Source: Chthonomonas sp. UBA6659 (GTDB taxonomy: Bacteria; Armatimonadota; Fimbriimonadia; Fimbriimonadales; Fimbriimonadaceae). From it: a stretch of 46,137 nucleotides of DNA. The stretch covers positions 1-46,137 of the forward strand of contig DKKT01000092.1 of NCBI GenBank assembly GCA_002455425.1. Reading direction: 5' to 3'. A program made the position numbers and the translations under genes. Shown piece by piece: positions 1-9,026 of the stretch; within the stretch, counting starts at the first letter, position 1, and each line of letters begins with the position of its first letter. The notes beneath the pieces were generated by a model. The model searched no databases and had not been told where the DNA came from. It saw only the letters and a list, made by a program, of their open reading frames with translations.

Positions 1-816
1 TACGTCGGCGAGGACGTCGAGAACATCCTGCTGAAGCTCTATCAAGCAGCGGAGGCGATGGACCCGAAGCGGGCGAAGGAGCTCACCGAGCGCGGCATCA
101 TCTACGTCGACGAGATCGACAAGATCGCCCGCAAAGGCGACAACCCTTCGATCACGCGCGACGTCAGTGGGGAAGGCGTGCAGCAGGCGCTCCTCAAGAT
201 CCTCGAAGGGACGGTCGCCAACGTTCCGCCCCAGGGCGGCCGCAAGCATCCCCAGCAGGAGTACATCCAGATCGACACGCGCAACGTGCTCTTCGTGTGC
301 GGCGGCGCGTTCGACGGAGTCGAGGACATCATCCTGCGACGCCAGCGCGAGAATACGATGGGGTTCCGCTCCGAGCCCCAAAGCAAGAAGGAGCGGAACA
401 AGGAGATCCTCCGCAAGGTGCTCCCCGAGGATCTGCTCAAATTCGGGCTCATCCCCGAGTTCATTGGACGGTTGCCCGTGATCGCCACCCTCGATCAGCT
501 CGACGAGGAGGCCCTTGTTCGGATTCTCACCGAGCCGCGCAACGCGATCCTGAAGCAATATGCGAAGTTCTTCCAACTCGACGGCGTCGAGTTGGAGGTC
601 GAACCCGGTGCGCTCACCGAAATCGCCCAGGAGGCCTTGCGCCGGAAGACCGGAGCCCGCGCTCTCCGCGGGATCATCGAGCACGTGATGCTCGAGGTGA
701 TGTACGAGGTTCCCAGCAACGAGGACATCAAGAAGGTCATCGTGCTCGAAGGGGTCCTGACGGAAGAGAAGCCCCCGGTTCTCCTCACCAAGGACCAGCT
801 CAAGCAGGCGAGCTGA
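1..816 (+). CDS. clpX: ATP-dependent Clp protease ATP-binding subunit ClpX (5' end missing)
   Basis: The reading frame is open from base 1, so the gene starts upstream of the window; about 271 C-terminal residues are present. ClpX is the AAA+ unfoldase that recognises tagged substrates and feeds them into the ClpP peptidase in the cytoplasm. Visible landmarks are the VGEDVEN segment, the Walker B motif IIYVDEIDKIA, the ClpX pore-region neighbourhood (SGEGVQQALLKILEGT), the substrate-gating region after IPEFIGRLPVI, and the C-terminal AAA small domain with GARALRGIIEHVMLEVMYE. The Walker A lysine and the N-terminal zinc-binding domain lie outside the window. The next gene begins 43 bp downstream without an obvious terminator. 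The family assignment is certain. Confidence 0.97.
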   Translation, partial: YVGEDVENILLKLYQAAEAMDPKRAKELTERGIIYVDEIDKIARKGDNPSITRDVSGEGVQQALLKILEGTVANVPPQGGRKHPQQEYIQIDTRNVLFVCGGAFDGVEDIILRRQRENTMGFRSEPQSKKERNKEILRKVLPEDLLKFGLIPEFIGRLPVIATLDQLDEEALVRILTEPRNAILKQYAKFFQLDGVELEVEPGALTEIAQEALRRKTGARALRGIIEHVMLEVMYEVPSNEDIKKVIVLEGVLTEEKPPVLLTKDQLKQAS

Positions 817-859
817 CGCCTCCCCGCTGTCAGAGTGTCGTTTAGGTACCTTTGGGTCG

Positions 860-1759
860 ATGACGACGATCTTGGCAACGTGGAACGAGCCGGGCAAGGT
901 AGCGATCGAAGCCGCGTGGGCGGCGCGCAGGAGAGGAGCAGACTTGATCTCCTGCCTCGAAGCCGGTTTGGCTGCGGCGGAGAAAGACCCGACCCTCGTT
1001 GCGATCGGCCTCGGATCACTCCCCAACGCCGACGGCGAGCTCGAACTCGACGCATCGATGATGGATGGGCGGACGCTGAATGCCGGGGCTGTGTGTGCGG
1101 TGCGCGGGATCGTGCCTGTCATTTCGGTCGCCCGCAGGGTGATGGAGCGGACACCTCACGTGATGCTCGCCGGCGAACAGGCGCGTCGCTTCGCCATCGC
1201 CGAGGGCTTCCGCCCGGAGAACCTGATGACACCGGCGGCGATCGAACGGTACGAGGCTTGGCGGCACGACCGCTCGTTGGAGCGGGAATACGTGCACGCG
1301 ATCGAGGAGAGCCACGATACGGTCACGATGCTCGCCGTCGAAAGCACCCCCGAAGGACCTCATTGCGTCGCGGCGAGTTCGACGTCCGGTCTCGCGTTCA
1401 AGCTTCCTGGCCGAGTCGGGGATAGTCCGATCGTCGGGGCCGGGATCTACGCCGACGACGAAGTCGGCTGCGCCGGAGCGACCGGCATGGGCGAAGAGCT
1501 TTGGAAGGCGTGCGCGTCGTTCCGGACCGTCGAGAATCTCCGCCGTGGATACACCCCTCAAGAGGCCTGCAACGACACGGTGCGCCATATGCTGCGGCGC
1601 CAGCCTCGGAGTCGCGAATTCCCTTGCGTCGTTTTCGCTCTGGGTCGGGACGGGTCGTATGGGGCGGCCAGTACGCTTGGCGACTTTCCGCTCTGGGTCG
1701 GTGTGGACGACGTGCCGCGGTTGGAGACTTACCCGGCGCTTTCCGCCGAGCCGGCCTAG
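860..1759 (+). CDS. N4-(beta-N-acetylglucosaminyl)-L-asparaginase / isoaspartyl-peptidase family (Ntn hydrolase)
   Basis: A 299-residue member of the asparaginase-2/glycosylasparaginase family. These enzymes self-cleave before a threonine, which then becomes the N-terminal nucleophile that hydrolyses Asn-linked glycans or related amides. The cleavage motif HDT is visible with Thr154 as predicted nucleophile, and the beta subunit follows with the diagnostic segments TSGLAFKLPGRVGDSP, GAGIYAD and GATGMGEE. Usual members have HDTIG at the cleavage site; here the sequence reads HDTVT. No signal peptide is apparent, so it is probably cytoplasmic. Exact substrate (glycoasparagine, isoaspartyl dipeptide or asparagine) cannot be told from sequence. 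Its stop codon TAG shares the palindrome CTAG with the convergent HD gene. Confidence 0.9.
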   Translation: MTTILATWNEPGKVAIEAAWAARRRGADLISCLEAGLAAAEKDPTLVAIGLGSLPNADGELELDASMMDGRTLNAGAVCAVRGIVPVISVARRVMERTPHVMLAGEQARRFAIAEGFRPENLMTPAAIERYEAWRHDRSLEREYVHAIEESHDTVTMLAVESTPEGPHCVAASSTSGLAFKLPGRVGDSPIVGAGIYADDEVGCAGATGMGEELWKACASFRTVENLRRGYTPQEACNDTVRHMLRRQPRSREFPCVVFALGRDGSYGAASTLGDFPLWVGVDDVPRLETYPALSAEPA

Positions 1760-2310
1760 AGTCCGAGTTCTGCCGAGTGGGCGCGAAGGGCGCCAATGAC
1801 GTTGCCGATGTGGTCCTCAAGAGGGAGACCGATCCCGACCGCTCCCGCATAGACCTCTTCGCGATGGACCCCGGCGGCGAAGGCGGGTTGCTTGAGTTTC
1901 TTCAGCACACTCGAGACCTCGACGTCGTGGACGCTTTTGCTCGGGCGGACGTAGGCGACTGCGACCACGAAGCCGGCGATCTCGTCGCAGGCGAACAAGT
2001 GACGCTCTAACGCGGACTCTCGGGGGATGCCGAGGGCGTCGTTGTGCGAGCCGATCGCCCGGATGAGGACGGGATCCCAGCCTTCGGTCTCAAGGAGCCT
2101 CAAGCCCCAAGCGGGGTGGTCCTCAGGGTGTTTTTCGTAGTCGAAATCGTGGAGGAGCCCGGTCATGCCCCATAGCTCGACGTCCTCGCCAAGGCGCTCG
2201 GCGTAGGTGCGCAGGGCGGCCTCGACGCACAGCCCATGTCGTCGCAGGCTATCGCTGTCGGTATGTGCGCAGAGCAGCGCGTAGGCCTCATTTCGGGTCT
2301 TTGCACTCAT
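1756..2310 (-). CDS. HD-domain metal-dependent phosphohydrolase
   Basis: A 184-residue protein with an HD domain. The signature is His25, the His54-Asp55 pair in GLLHDFDYEKHP, and a later SHND motif at about residue 89, together the pattern of a metal-binding phosphohydrolase active site. It resembles stand-alone HDIG-type proteins often annotated as HAD/HD hydrolases of unknown substrate. It starts at ATG 2310 and is divergent from the efflux operon regulator. It ends tail-to-tail with the glycosylasparaginase gene, overlapping it by 4 bp. Nothing nearby indicates the substrate; a nucleotide is plausible from family knowledge only. Confidence 0.8.
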   Translation of the reverse strand: MSAKTRNEAYALLCAHTDSDSLRRHGLCVEAALRTYAERLGEDVELWGMTGLLHDFDYEKHPEDHPAWGLRLLETEGWDPVLIRAIGSHNDALGIPRESALERHLFACDEIAGFVVAVAYVRPSKSVHDVEVSSVLKKLKQPAFAAGVHREEVYAGAVGIGLPLEDHIGNVIGALRAHSAELGL

Positions 2311-2380
2311 CGTTCGCAGTATCGCCCAGAGGTCCCAGTGTTCGTAGCGCTGGAAGGTCGCGATCGTCTATTCTCGCCGG

Positions 2381-2403
2381 GAATCGTATGAAAAGTATGA
2401 TTC
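2381..2403. promoter_or_regulatory. Imperfect inverted repeat upstream of the AbrB-efflux operon
   Basis: The 23-bp stretch has arms GAATCGTAT and GTATGATTC, complementary at eight of nine positions (a G/T pair in the sixth), flanking a short AT-rich centre. It lies 15 bp before the ATG of the AbrB-type gene in the divergent interval between the HD gene and the efflux operon. Position and symmetry suit an operator, possibly for the adjacent AbrB-like protein. This is inference; no matching known operator was recognised. Confidence 0.35.
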
Positions 2404-2418
2404 GTCATTCAGTTACCC

Positions 2419-2694
2419 ATGCCAGATTCTCAGGGTCCATGTCCGGGCGGCATCGATGAGTGCTTTTTCGGCTCCGTCACGGTCGGGGAGCGAGGTCAAA
2501 TCGTGATTCCCGCCGATGCGCGTGCCGAACTGGGCATCAAAGCCGGAGACAAGCTCCTCGTCATGCGTCACCCGGTGTTTGCGGGCCTGATGATCGCGAA
2601 GTTCGAAGCGGTTCAAGGCTACTACGAGGAGTTCTATCGGCACGCCGAGCGGTTCAAGGATGTCCGTGCCGATCTTCAGGAGGAGGATTCGTGA
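2419..2694 (+). CDS. AbrB/SpoVT-type swapped-hairpin DNA-binding regulator
   Basis: A 91-residue protein whose residues 17-52 form an AbrB-like swapped-hairpin domain: FGSVTVGERGQIVIPADAR followed by LGIKAGDKLLVM. Such proteins are dimeric DNA-binding regulators. The C-terminal tail is charged. The gene is first in the efflux operon: its TGA stop overlaps the GTG start of the tolC-like gene (GTGA at 2691-2694). The context suggests it controls this operon, perhaps through the inverted repeat just upstream. Toxin-antitoxin antitoxins share the fold, but no toxin gene is adjacent. Confidence 0.85.
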   Translation: MPDSQGPCPGGIDECFFGSVTVGERGQIVIPADARAELGIKAGDKLLVMRHPVFAGLMIAKFEAVQGYYEEFYRHAERFKDVRADLQEEDS

Positions 2695-3995
2695 GGAAGC
2701 TCTTCGTCAGCGCGGCTTTGGCCGCCGTCGTCGGAGCCCACGGTCAGGGCCCGATGACCCTTAGCGATGCCGAACGGATCGCGCTCGAGAACGCGTTCTC
2801 GATCCGCTCGGCGAAGGCGGGATTCGAGAAGGCGTCTCAGCAAACGCGCCAGGCCCGTGGCGCACTCGGCTGGAAGCTCACCTTCGAGGGCAACTACACT
2901 CGGTTCGACCAGCGATCGCAGTTCGGTACGACGGCTGCCGGTGACCCGATCCTGGGCTCGATCGACAACAAGACCTTGTCGATGACGGTGAGTTACCCGC
3001 TGGACATCGCCGGGGTCGGCCGCCGGGGCATTCGGGGTGCTCAGTGGAACGAGCGCGCGGCCGCGGCCACCATCGACGCCGAAACCAGTGGGATCAAGAA
3101 TGCGGTCCGCTCGGGCTACTACGGCGTTCTCCGTGCCGCCGACCTGTTGAAGGTGGTCGTCGAGGCCCGCGATGCGGCCCGGGATCGCCTGGCCAAGGCC
3201 AGGGTTCGATTCGAGGCGGGGGCGATCGCCAAGTTCGACGTCCTACGGTTCGAGACGGAATCCACCCGTGCCGAAGCCGACGTCATCAACGCGACGAACG
3301 GCTTGCGCCTCGCCAAGAACGCCCTCAACAACACGCTCGGCCGCCCGATCGATACGGAATTCGATCCGGTCGAGGTCGATCAGATGAGCCGGGCGGTCGC
3401 CGAACCCGATCGGTACATCGCGGTCGCCCTGAAGACCCGACCCGACCTGCGGTCGGCCGAGGACCGTACCAAGTTCCTGAACTTCATCAGCGAAACCGAA
3501 CGGCGGGGCACGTTGCCTTCGCTCAGTCTCAGCGCCACCCACACCCGGACCCTCGACCCGAGTGTGAACCAGCGCGACAAGAGCACGACGGCGACGGCAT
3601 TCCTGAGCTTCCCGATCTTCGATTCGGGGATCACCCGAGCCCGGGTTGCGGCCGCGAAGGAGGACGAACGCCAAGCTCAGCTTGCCGTGGAGCAGATCGG
3701 GCTCGCGGTCGGACTTCAGGTTCGGCAGGCGCTGGTGCGGCTCGAAAACGCCCAGCAGACCCTCGAGGTCGCTCGGAAGACCGTCGAGCAGGCTTCGGAA
3801 GCGCTCCGCATCGCCGAAGTCCGCTATGAGGCCGGTGAGGGGATCCTCCTCGACATCACGGATGCCCAGCTGAGTCTCACTCAAGCGAAGCAGGCGGTGG
3901 TCGCTGCTCGCTACGATTATCTCGCCGCCTACGCCGACCTCCAGTTTGCGGTCGGCACCGATGATCTCGATGCCGCTCTGGGAGGATCTCGATGA
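2691..3995 (+). CDS. TolC-family outer membrane efflux channel protein
   Basis: A 434-residue outer-membrane factor that would form the trimeric exit duct for the adjoining RND pump. The start chosen is GTG 2691, because it overlaps the preceding stop and is followed at once by a signal peptide (RKLFVSAALAAVVGAHGQ). The open frame extends further upstream but without a better start. Two OEP-type repeats are visible: the SDAERIALENAFSIRSAK opening, long coiled-coil helices rich in Ala, Glu and Arg, and a second copy near residue 330-430 with RQALVRLENAQQTLEVARKT and VRYEAGEGILLDITDAQ. It overlaps the membrane-fusion gene by 4 bp (ATGA), so the two are probably translationally coupled. Confidence 0.93.
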   Translation: MRKLFVSAALAAVVGAHGQGPMTLSDAERIALENAFSIRSAKAGFEKASQQTRQARGALGWKLTFEGNYTRFDQRSQFGTTAAGDPILGSIDNKTLSMTVSYPLDIAGVGRRGIRGAQWNERAAAATIDAETSGIKNAVRSGYYGVLRAADLLKVVVEARDAARDRLAKARVRFEAGAIAKFDVLRFETESTRAEADVINATNGLRLAKNALNNTLGRPIDTEFDPVEVDQMSRAVAEPDRYIAVALKTRPDLRSAEDRTKFLNFISETERRGTLPSLSLSATHTRTLDPSVNQRDKSTTATAFLSFPIFDSGITRARVAAAKEDERQAQLAVEQIGLAVGLQVRQALVRLENAQQTLEVARKTVEQASEALRIAEVRYEAGEGILLDITDAQLSLTQAKQAVVAARYDYLAAYADLQFAVGTDDLDAALGGSR

Positions 3996-5446
3996 GACAG
4001 CTTGTCATCGCTCTGCTTGCCGTCGTTCTGCTCGCGGGATGCGTCGACCGCGCGTCCCAGCAGCAAGCCAAGCGCAGTGAAGCGCTGATCAAAGACCCGA
4101 CGATTCCGGTCAAGGTTACGGACGTCAAGACGAGTTCCCTGACCGAAGACTTGGAGATCACCGGCTCGATCGTCACCGGCGACGACGTTCAGGTTGGGGC
4201 GAAGAACGCGGGGCGCCTCGTGTCTGTGTACGTCAAGGATGGCGACACGGTCAAGGCGGGGCAAGTGATCGCCCAACAGGAGACGAGCGACTGGTCCCTC
4301 CGAGTTCGCCAGCAGCAAGCGTTGGTCGATGCTGCCCGGGCCCAAGTCCAGCAGGCCCTCAACGATGCACGTGTCGGACCTTCCCGGTCGTCAGCGGCGG
4401 TCCGTGCGTCGGAGGCGCGACTCAAACAGGCCCAGGCCCAACTCCAGAAGCTCAGGAACGGTGCCCGCGAAGAGGAACGCACTCAAGCTCGCTGGGCGGT
4501 GGACGCCGCGAAGAAGTCGATGGAGACTGCGAAGAGCGCGCTCGATCGCGCGCAGCGGCTCTTCGAGCAGGGTGCGATCAGCCGAAGTGACCTCGAGCGC
4601 GCTGAAAACGCCTATACGAGCGCCCTTGCCGGCTACAACAAAGCGCTCGAGGACCAGTCGATCGTCCAAAACCTGACGCGCCCGGAGGACATCGACGCGG
4701 CGGAACAGCAGGTCCAGGCGGCCGTGCAGCAGTTGGAGGCCGACAAGGCAAACCAGAAGCTAGACGTCCAGTATCAGGAGCGGATCTCGGGAGCGCGGGC
4801 CAATCTGCGGTCGGCCGAAGAGGGTCTTGCCCTCGCGCGCCAATCCGTCGAGGATGCCGCAATCCGCAGTCCGTTCTCGGGCCGGGTCGCGGGCAAGCCG
4901 ATTCAGGTCGGCACCTACGTCGGCCCGGGCACGCCGATCGTCCGGATCGTCGGATCGGGCGGCGTGTACTTCGAGGGCCAAGTGCCGGAAGGACGGATTG
5001 GCGACGTCTCGCCCGGGAAGCAGGTTGCGGTGACGATCGACGCCCTTGGCAAGACGTGGTCGGGCAGCGTCAGCGCCGTCAATCCGCTTGGGGCCGACGT
5101 CGGTCGGCTGTTCAACGTCCGGATCCAGATCGATGGGGATACGAGCGGGATCAAGCCTGGTATGTTCGCGCGCGGCATGGTGACGCTGCGTCGGGTCGAG
5201 GGCGCGACGGTGGTGCCGTCGGTCGCGATCCTGCGCTCGGGCGGCGACAGCTGGGTGATGGTCGCGAGGGACGGCAAGGCCCAGCGGGTCAAAGTCACGC
5301 CTGGCCTCGTCAACAAGAACTTGACTCAAGTGGACGGCGTTCAGGCCGGACAGCAGGTTATCGTCGAGGGGCAATCGAAGGTCGTGGACGGCTCGGCGAT
5401 CCAGATCGAACCGCCGAAGGAGGCGGGTAAGGCCGACGCCTCGTAG
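3992..5446 (+). CDS. RND efflux periplasmic adaptor (membrane fusion) lipoprotein, HlyD/AcrA family
   Basis: A 484-residue periplasmic adaptor that bridges the RND pump and the TolC channel. The N-terminus carries a lipoprotein signal with a lipobox LLAGC (Cys17). Next come half of the biotinyl-lipoyl domain (VGAKNAGRLVSVYVKDGDTVKAGQ), a long alpha-helical hairpin between about residues 100 and 280, the second half of the lipoyl domain (IRSPFSGRVAGKPIQVGTYV), and beta-barrel and membrane-proximal domains. The helical hairpin is unusually long for an AcrA-type adaptor, with a break around LTRPEDIDAAEQQ. The pump gene follows after 21 bp. Confidence 0.95.
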   Translation: MRQLVIALLAVVLLAGCVDRASQQQAKRSEALIKDPTIPVKVTDVKTSSLTEDLEITGSIVTGDDVQVGAKNAGRLVSVYVKDGDTVKAGQVIAQQETSDWSLRVRQQQALVDAARAQVQQALNDARVGPSRSSAAVRASEARLKQAQAQLQKLRNGAREEERTQARWAVDAAKKSMETAKSALDRAQRLFEQGAISRSDLERAENAYTSALAGYNKALEDQSIVQNLTRPEDIDAAEQQVQAAVQQLEADKANQKLDVQYQERISGARANLRSAEEGLALARQSVEDAAIRSPFSGRVAGKPIQVGTYVGPGTPIVRIVGSGGVYFEGQVPEGRIGDVSPGKQVAVTIDALGKTWSGSVSAVNPLGADVGRLFNVRIQIDGDTSGIKPGMFARGMVTLRRVEGATVVPSVAILRSGGDSWVMVARDGKAQRVKVTPGLVNKNLTQVDGVQAGQQVIVEGQSKVVDGSAIQIEPPKEAGKADAS

Positions 5447-5467
5447 GCGCGGCATCCCGGAGGACGT

Positions 5468-8400
5468 ATGGGTCTCACCAAAACCGCAATCACCCGACCA
5501 GTCTTCATCTTCATGTTGATGCTGGCGTCGATCCTGATGGGGACGATCGCGTACCGCAGCATGAGGGTCGAGCAGAACCCCGACGTCCAGTTCGGGTTCA
5601 TTTCGGTGGTCACGATCTACCCGGGCGCCGGCCCCGACGAAATCAACACGCTGGTGTCGCGCAAGATCGAGGAAGCGATTTCGGGCGTCAACGGTCTTCT
5701 CGAGGTGACGAGTACGTCGCAGGAAGGGGTCTCTGTCGTCGGCGCCCAGTTCAATGTCGGCACCGACATGAACAACGCCCTCAACGACGTGCGGGCCAAG
5801 GTCGATGGCATTCTGAACCGTCTTCCGCGGGCGGTCGAGAAGCCGACAATCCAGCGCTTCGACACGACGACCGATCCGATCCTCCGCCTGATTCTGAGAA
5901 GTAAGAACCTCAACAATCAACAGCTTCGCGATCTTGCGGACGACAAGCTCAAAGATCGGTTCGCGGCGATCGATGGTGTTGCGAGCGTGATCGTGTCCGG
6001 CGGCGACGAGCGCGAGATCCAGGTTCAGGTCCGCAAGGACAAGCTCCTCGCCTACGGCATCGGGATCGATGAGGTGCGGCGTGCGGTCCAGAACGCGGCG
6101 CTGAACCTACCGAGCGGACGCATCGTCAGCGATGAGCGCGAGTACAGCGTCCGGATGGTCGCGGACTACGGCAGCGTCGAGGAGATCGAAGAAGTCCGGG
6201 TCAACATCCAGGACCCGAAGCGTCAGGGCTCGAGCACGCCGGTCCGACTCGGGGATATCGCCGACGTGACGGACTCGGTGAAGGAGCGACGCGTCACGTC
6301 GCGATTGAACGGTTCCGACGCGGTGTCGCTGTCGATCCAGAAAGCCAAAGAGGGCAACGCGGTCAAGATCGCCCACGAAGCGCTCAAGGTCAAGGACCAG
6401 CTCGAAACGCAGTATGGCCTTGAGATGATCGTGACGTTCGATCAGTCGAAGATCATCGAGGAGTCGCTTTTCGACCTCAACTTCACGCTCTTCTTCGGCA
6501 TCTTCCTGGTCACGGCGATCGTGTACGTCTTTCTCCACAACCTTCGGGGAACGCTTATTGTGGGGATCGCGATCCCGCTCTGCCTCTTCGCGACGTTCGT
6601 CGTCCTGTGGGCGTTCGGGTTCACGATCAACAACATGACGATGCTCGCGCTGTCGCTTGCGATCGGCGTGCTCGTCGACGACGCGATCGTCGTGCTCGAG
6701 AACATCTATCGGCACCTCAAGCTCGGCGAGGAGCCGAAGACCGCGGCCCTGAACGGTCGCGGCGAGATCGGCTTGGCCGCAATCGCGATCACCCTCGCCG
6801 ACGTCGTCGTCTGGATTCCCGTCGCGTTCATGGGCGGTATCGTCGGCCAGTTCTTCCGGCCCCTCGGCGTCGGCTTCGCGATCTGCGTGATGTTCTCGCT
6901 GTTCGTCTCGTTCACCGTCACACCGATGCTCGCCTCGCGCTGGTATCGGAAGGGTGAGGACGTCGAACATCCCACCGGTTGGTTCGCACGGTGGTTCGAA
7001 AAGGCGTTCGGACGACTTGAGAACCTCTATCGGCGCTCTCTGGAGTGGTCGCTCAAGCATCGCTGGTTCGTGTTCATCAGCGGCTTTGTCGCCCTGTTCG
7101 CCGTGTTCATGATGATCGCGGGCAGCTTCGCCAAGGATGTGCAGGGCGCGGTCCAAACCGGCATGCCCCTTCTCATGTTTGCGGTCGTGATCGGGGTTGT
7201 GACGTACATCGCGAACCTGATTCGGGGCATCTGGTCACCGGGCGGATTCCGCATACAGGACCTTCTGACCAAGACTCGGTTCATCGCGGGAGCATTCCTC
7301 TTCGGAATGGTGTTCGTCGGCGCGAGCGTCGTGGGTTTCAAGTATGCCGAGTGGAAGGAAGAACCGATCTTCAAGTTCCAATTCTTCCCGCCGAGTGACT
7401 CCGGCCAAATCAGCATCCGTGTGGAGCTTCCGCCGGGGGCGTCGCTCGCCGAGACGCAGAAGGTGATCGAGCGAATCGAGCAGGTGGTCATGAAGCACCC
7501 CGATGCCAAGTACACGGTCGCGAACGTAGGCACGCGGTCCGGCGGATTCGGGGCGTCGGACCAGGGTGCCAACTACGGCCAGGTCTCGGTGACCCTCAAC
7601 GACAAGAAGGCCTTGCTCGACTCCCTTGCGTTCTGGGTCAAACATAAGGAAGCGCTCCGATCAAGAACCGATACGGCGGTTGCCGCCGACATGCTCGAGG
7701 CGATCGGGAAGGTTCCGGGGGCGGCGGTCACGGTTTCGGTCGCCGGGGCGCAAGGCTTCGGTGCCCCGATTCAGATGTCGTTCGCCTCGGACGACCGCGA
7801 GTTGCTGCTCAAGACCGTCAACCGGATCCACGAGCGGCTCCTGGCCGGCGACATCGGCGGTGTCGTCAGTCCGGAGATTTCGTCGAAGTCGGGCAAGCCC
7901 GAGATTCGGGCCTTGCCGGACCGCGCGCGTCTTGCGGACGCAGGGCTGACGGCTCAGGACGTGGCGGGTTCGATGCGGGTGCTCTACGAGGGGAACAACG
8001 ACACCAAGTTCCGCGTTCGCGGGCGAGAGTACGACATCCGCGTGATGATGAGCCTCGACGATCGCAACAACCCCGAGATCGTCAGCCAGCTCCCGGTGAC
8101 GTTCGTGCAGGGCAAGCCTGTGTACCTGAGTGAAGTCACTCGGGTCGTCCCGGCCGTCGGTGTCGACAAGGTCGAACGCCGCAATCGTGAGGAGGAGATC
8201 CGCATCACGGCCGATCTGCTCCCGGGGTTTGCCGCGGGGACGGTTCAGCAGGAGATCAACGATTGGCTCGCCAAGGAGGATCTGCTTCCCGAGGGCGTGA
8301 AGCTCAAACCGCTCGGGCAGGCCGACGTGCAGGCACGCGAGACGGGCTACCTGTTCGGGGCCCTGCTCCTCGGCTTGGTCTTGGTCTACATGCTGCTGGC

Positions 8401-8941
8401 TTCGCTTTACGACAACCTCCTGTATCCGTTCATCATCCAGCTCGCCCAGCCCCAGGCGATGGTCGGTGCGCTCCTCGCCCTCATCATCACCGACAAGACC
8501 CTCAACATCGTGGGCTTCGTCGGCATCATCGCCCTCGTGGGACTCGTGGGTAAGAACGCGATCCTGCTCGTGGACTACACGAACACCCTTCGGGGTCGCG
8601 GCCGGGACCGCCACGACGCGCTCGTCGAGGCGGGACCGGTTCGGCTTCGTCCGATCATGATGACGACCCTTGCCGTCATTCTCGGCATGCTTCCGGTCGC
8701 GCTGGCGGTGGGTCGCGGTTCCGAGTTTCGGGAGACGATCGGCATCACGATCATCGGCGGTGTCGTGCTCTCGACGCTCCTGACGCTCCTCGTGATCCCT
8801 TGCTCCTACACGATCTTCGACGACATGTCGAACGCGCTCGGTCGCTTGCTGTTCAAGCGCTATCACACGGGGCCGGAAGCGACGTACGGACCACCCGTGC
8901 CCGCCGCCGAAGAGAGTACGGAGGAGACGTCCCCCCGCTGA
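5468..8941 (+). CDS. RND-family inner membrane efflux permease with extra membrane spans
   Basis: A 1157-residue resistance-nodulation-division pump, longer than the usual 1020-1050 residues. It opens with the typical TKTAITRPVFIFMLMLASIL and has the proton-relay pair DD in ALSLAIGVLVDDAIVVLEN (TM4) and the matching Lys in GLVGKNAILLVDY (TM10). Porter-domain repeats lie in both periplasmic halves. After TM7 (about residues 533-555) there are about 90 additional residues with two further hydrophobic segments (about 566-585 and 605-626) before the second periplasmic domain begins at QFFPPSDSG. The pump would export drugs, metabolites or lipids by proton antiport; substrate cannot be inferred. 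No terminator directly follows. Confidence 0.95.
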   Translation: MGLTKTAITRPVFIFMLMLASILMGTIAYRSMRVEQNPDVQFGFISVVTIYPGAGPDEINTLVSRKIEEAISGVNGLLEVTSTSQEGVSVVGAQFNVGTDMNNALNDVRAKVDGILNRLPRAVEKPTIQRFDTTTDPILRLILRSKNLNNQQLRDLADDKLKDRFAAIDGVASVIVSGGDEREIQVQVRKDKLLAYGIGIDEVRRAVQNAALNLPSGRIVSDEREYSVRMVADYGSVEEIEEVRVNIQDPKRQGSSTPVRLGDIADVTDSVKERRVTSRLNGSDAVSLSIQKAKEGNAVKIAHEALKVKDQLETQYGLEMIVTFDQSKIIEESLFDLNFTLFFGIFLVTAIVYVFLHNLRGTLIVGIAIPLCLFATFVVLWAFGFTINNMTMLALSLAIGVLVDDAIVVLENIYRHLKLGEEPKTAALNGRGEIGLAAIAITLADVVVWIPVAFMGGIVGQFFRPLGVGFAICVMFSLFVSFTVTPMLASRWYRKGEDVEHPTGWFARWFEKAFGRLENLYRRSLEWSLKHRWFVFISGFVALFAVFMMIAGSFAKDVQGAVQTGMPLLMFAVVIGVVTYIANLIRGIWSPGGFRIQDLLTKTRFIAGAFLFGMVFVGASVVGFKYAEWKEEPIFKFQFFPPSDSGQISIRVELPPGASLAETQKVIERIEQVVMKHPDAKYTVANVGTRSGGFGASDQGANYGQVSVTLNDKKALLDSLAFWVKHKEALRSRTDTAVAADMLEAIGKVPGAAVTVSVAGAQGFGAPIQMSFASDDRELLLKTVNRIHERLLAGDIGGVVSPEISSKSGKPEIRALPDRARLADAGLTAQDVAGSMRVLYEGNNDTKFRVRGREYDIRVMMSLDDRNNPEIVSQLPVTFVQGKPVYLSEVTRVVPAVGVDKVERRNREEEIRITADLLPGFAAGTVQQEINDWLAKEDLLPEGVKLKPLGQADVQARETGYLFGALLLGLVLVYMLLASLYDNLLYPFIIQLAQPQAMVGALLALIITDKTLNIVGFVGIIALVGLVGKNAILLVDYTNTLRGRGRDRHDALVEAGPVRLRPIMMTTLAVILGMLPVALAVGRGSEFRETIGITIIGGVVLSTLLTLLVIPCSYTIFDDMSNALGRLLFKRYHTGPEATYGPPVPAAEESTEETSPR

Positions 8942-9026
8942 GGCACCGGGTTCACTCCGTGGCATCTCAGTAAATTTTCGCGAATCGATGTCACGAAACT
9001 GGGCTGAATGAGGAATAGGGTGTAAG

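Noticed and set aside
2419..2694. Toxin-antitoxin module (AbrB-type antitoxin)
   Set aside because: The downstream gene is tolC-like rather than a toxin; the operon is efflux.
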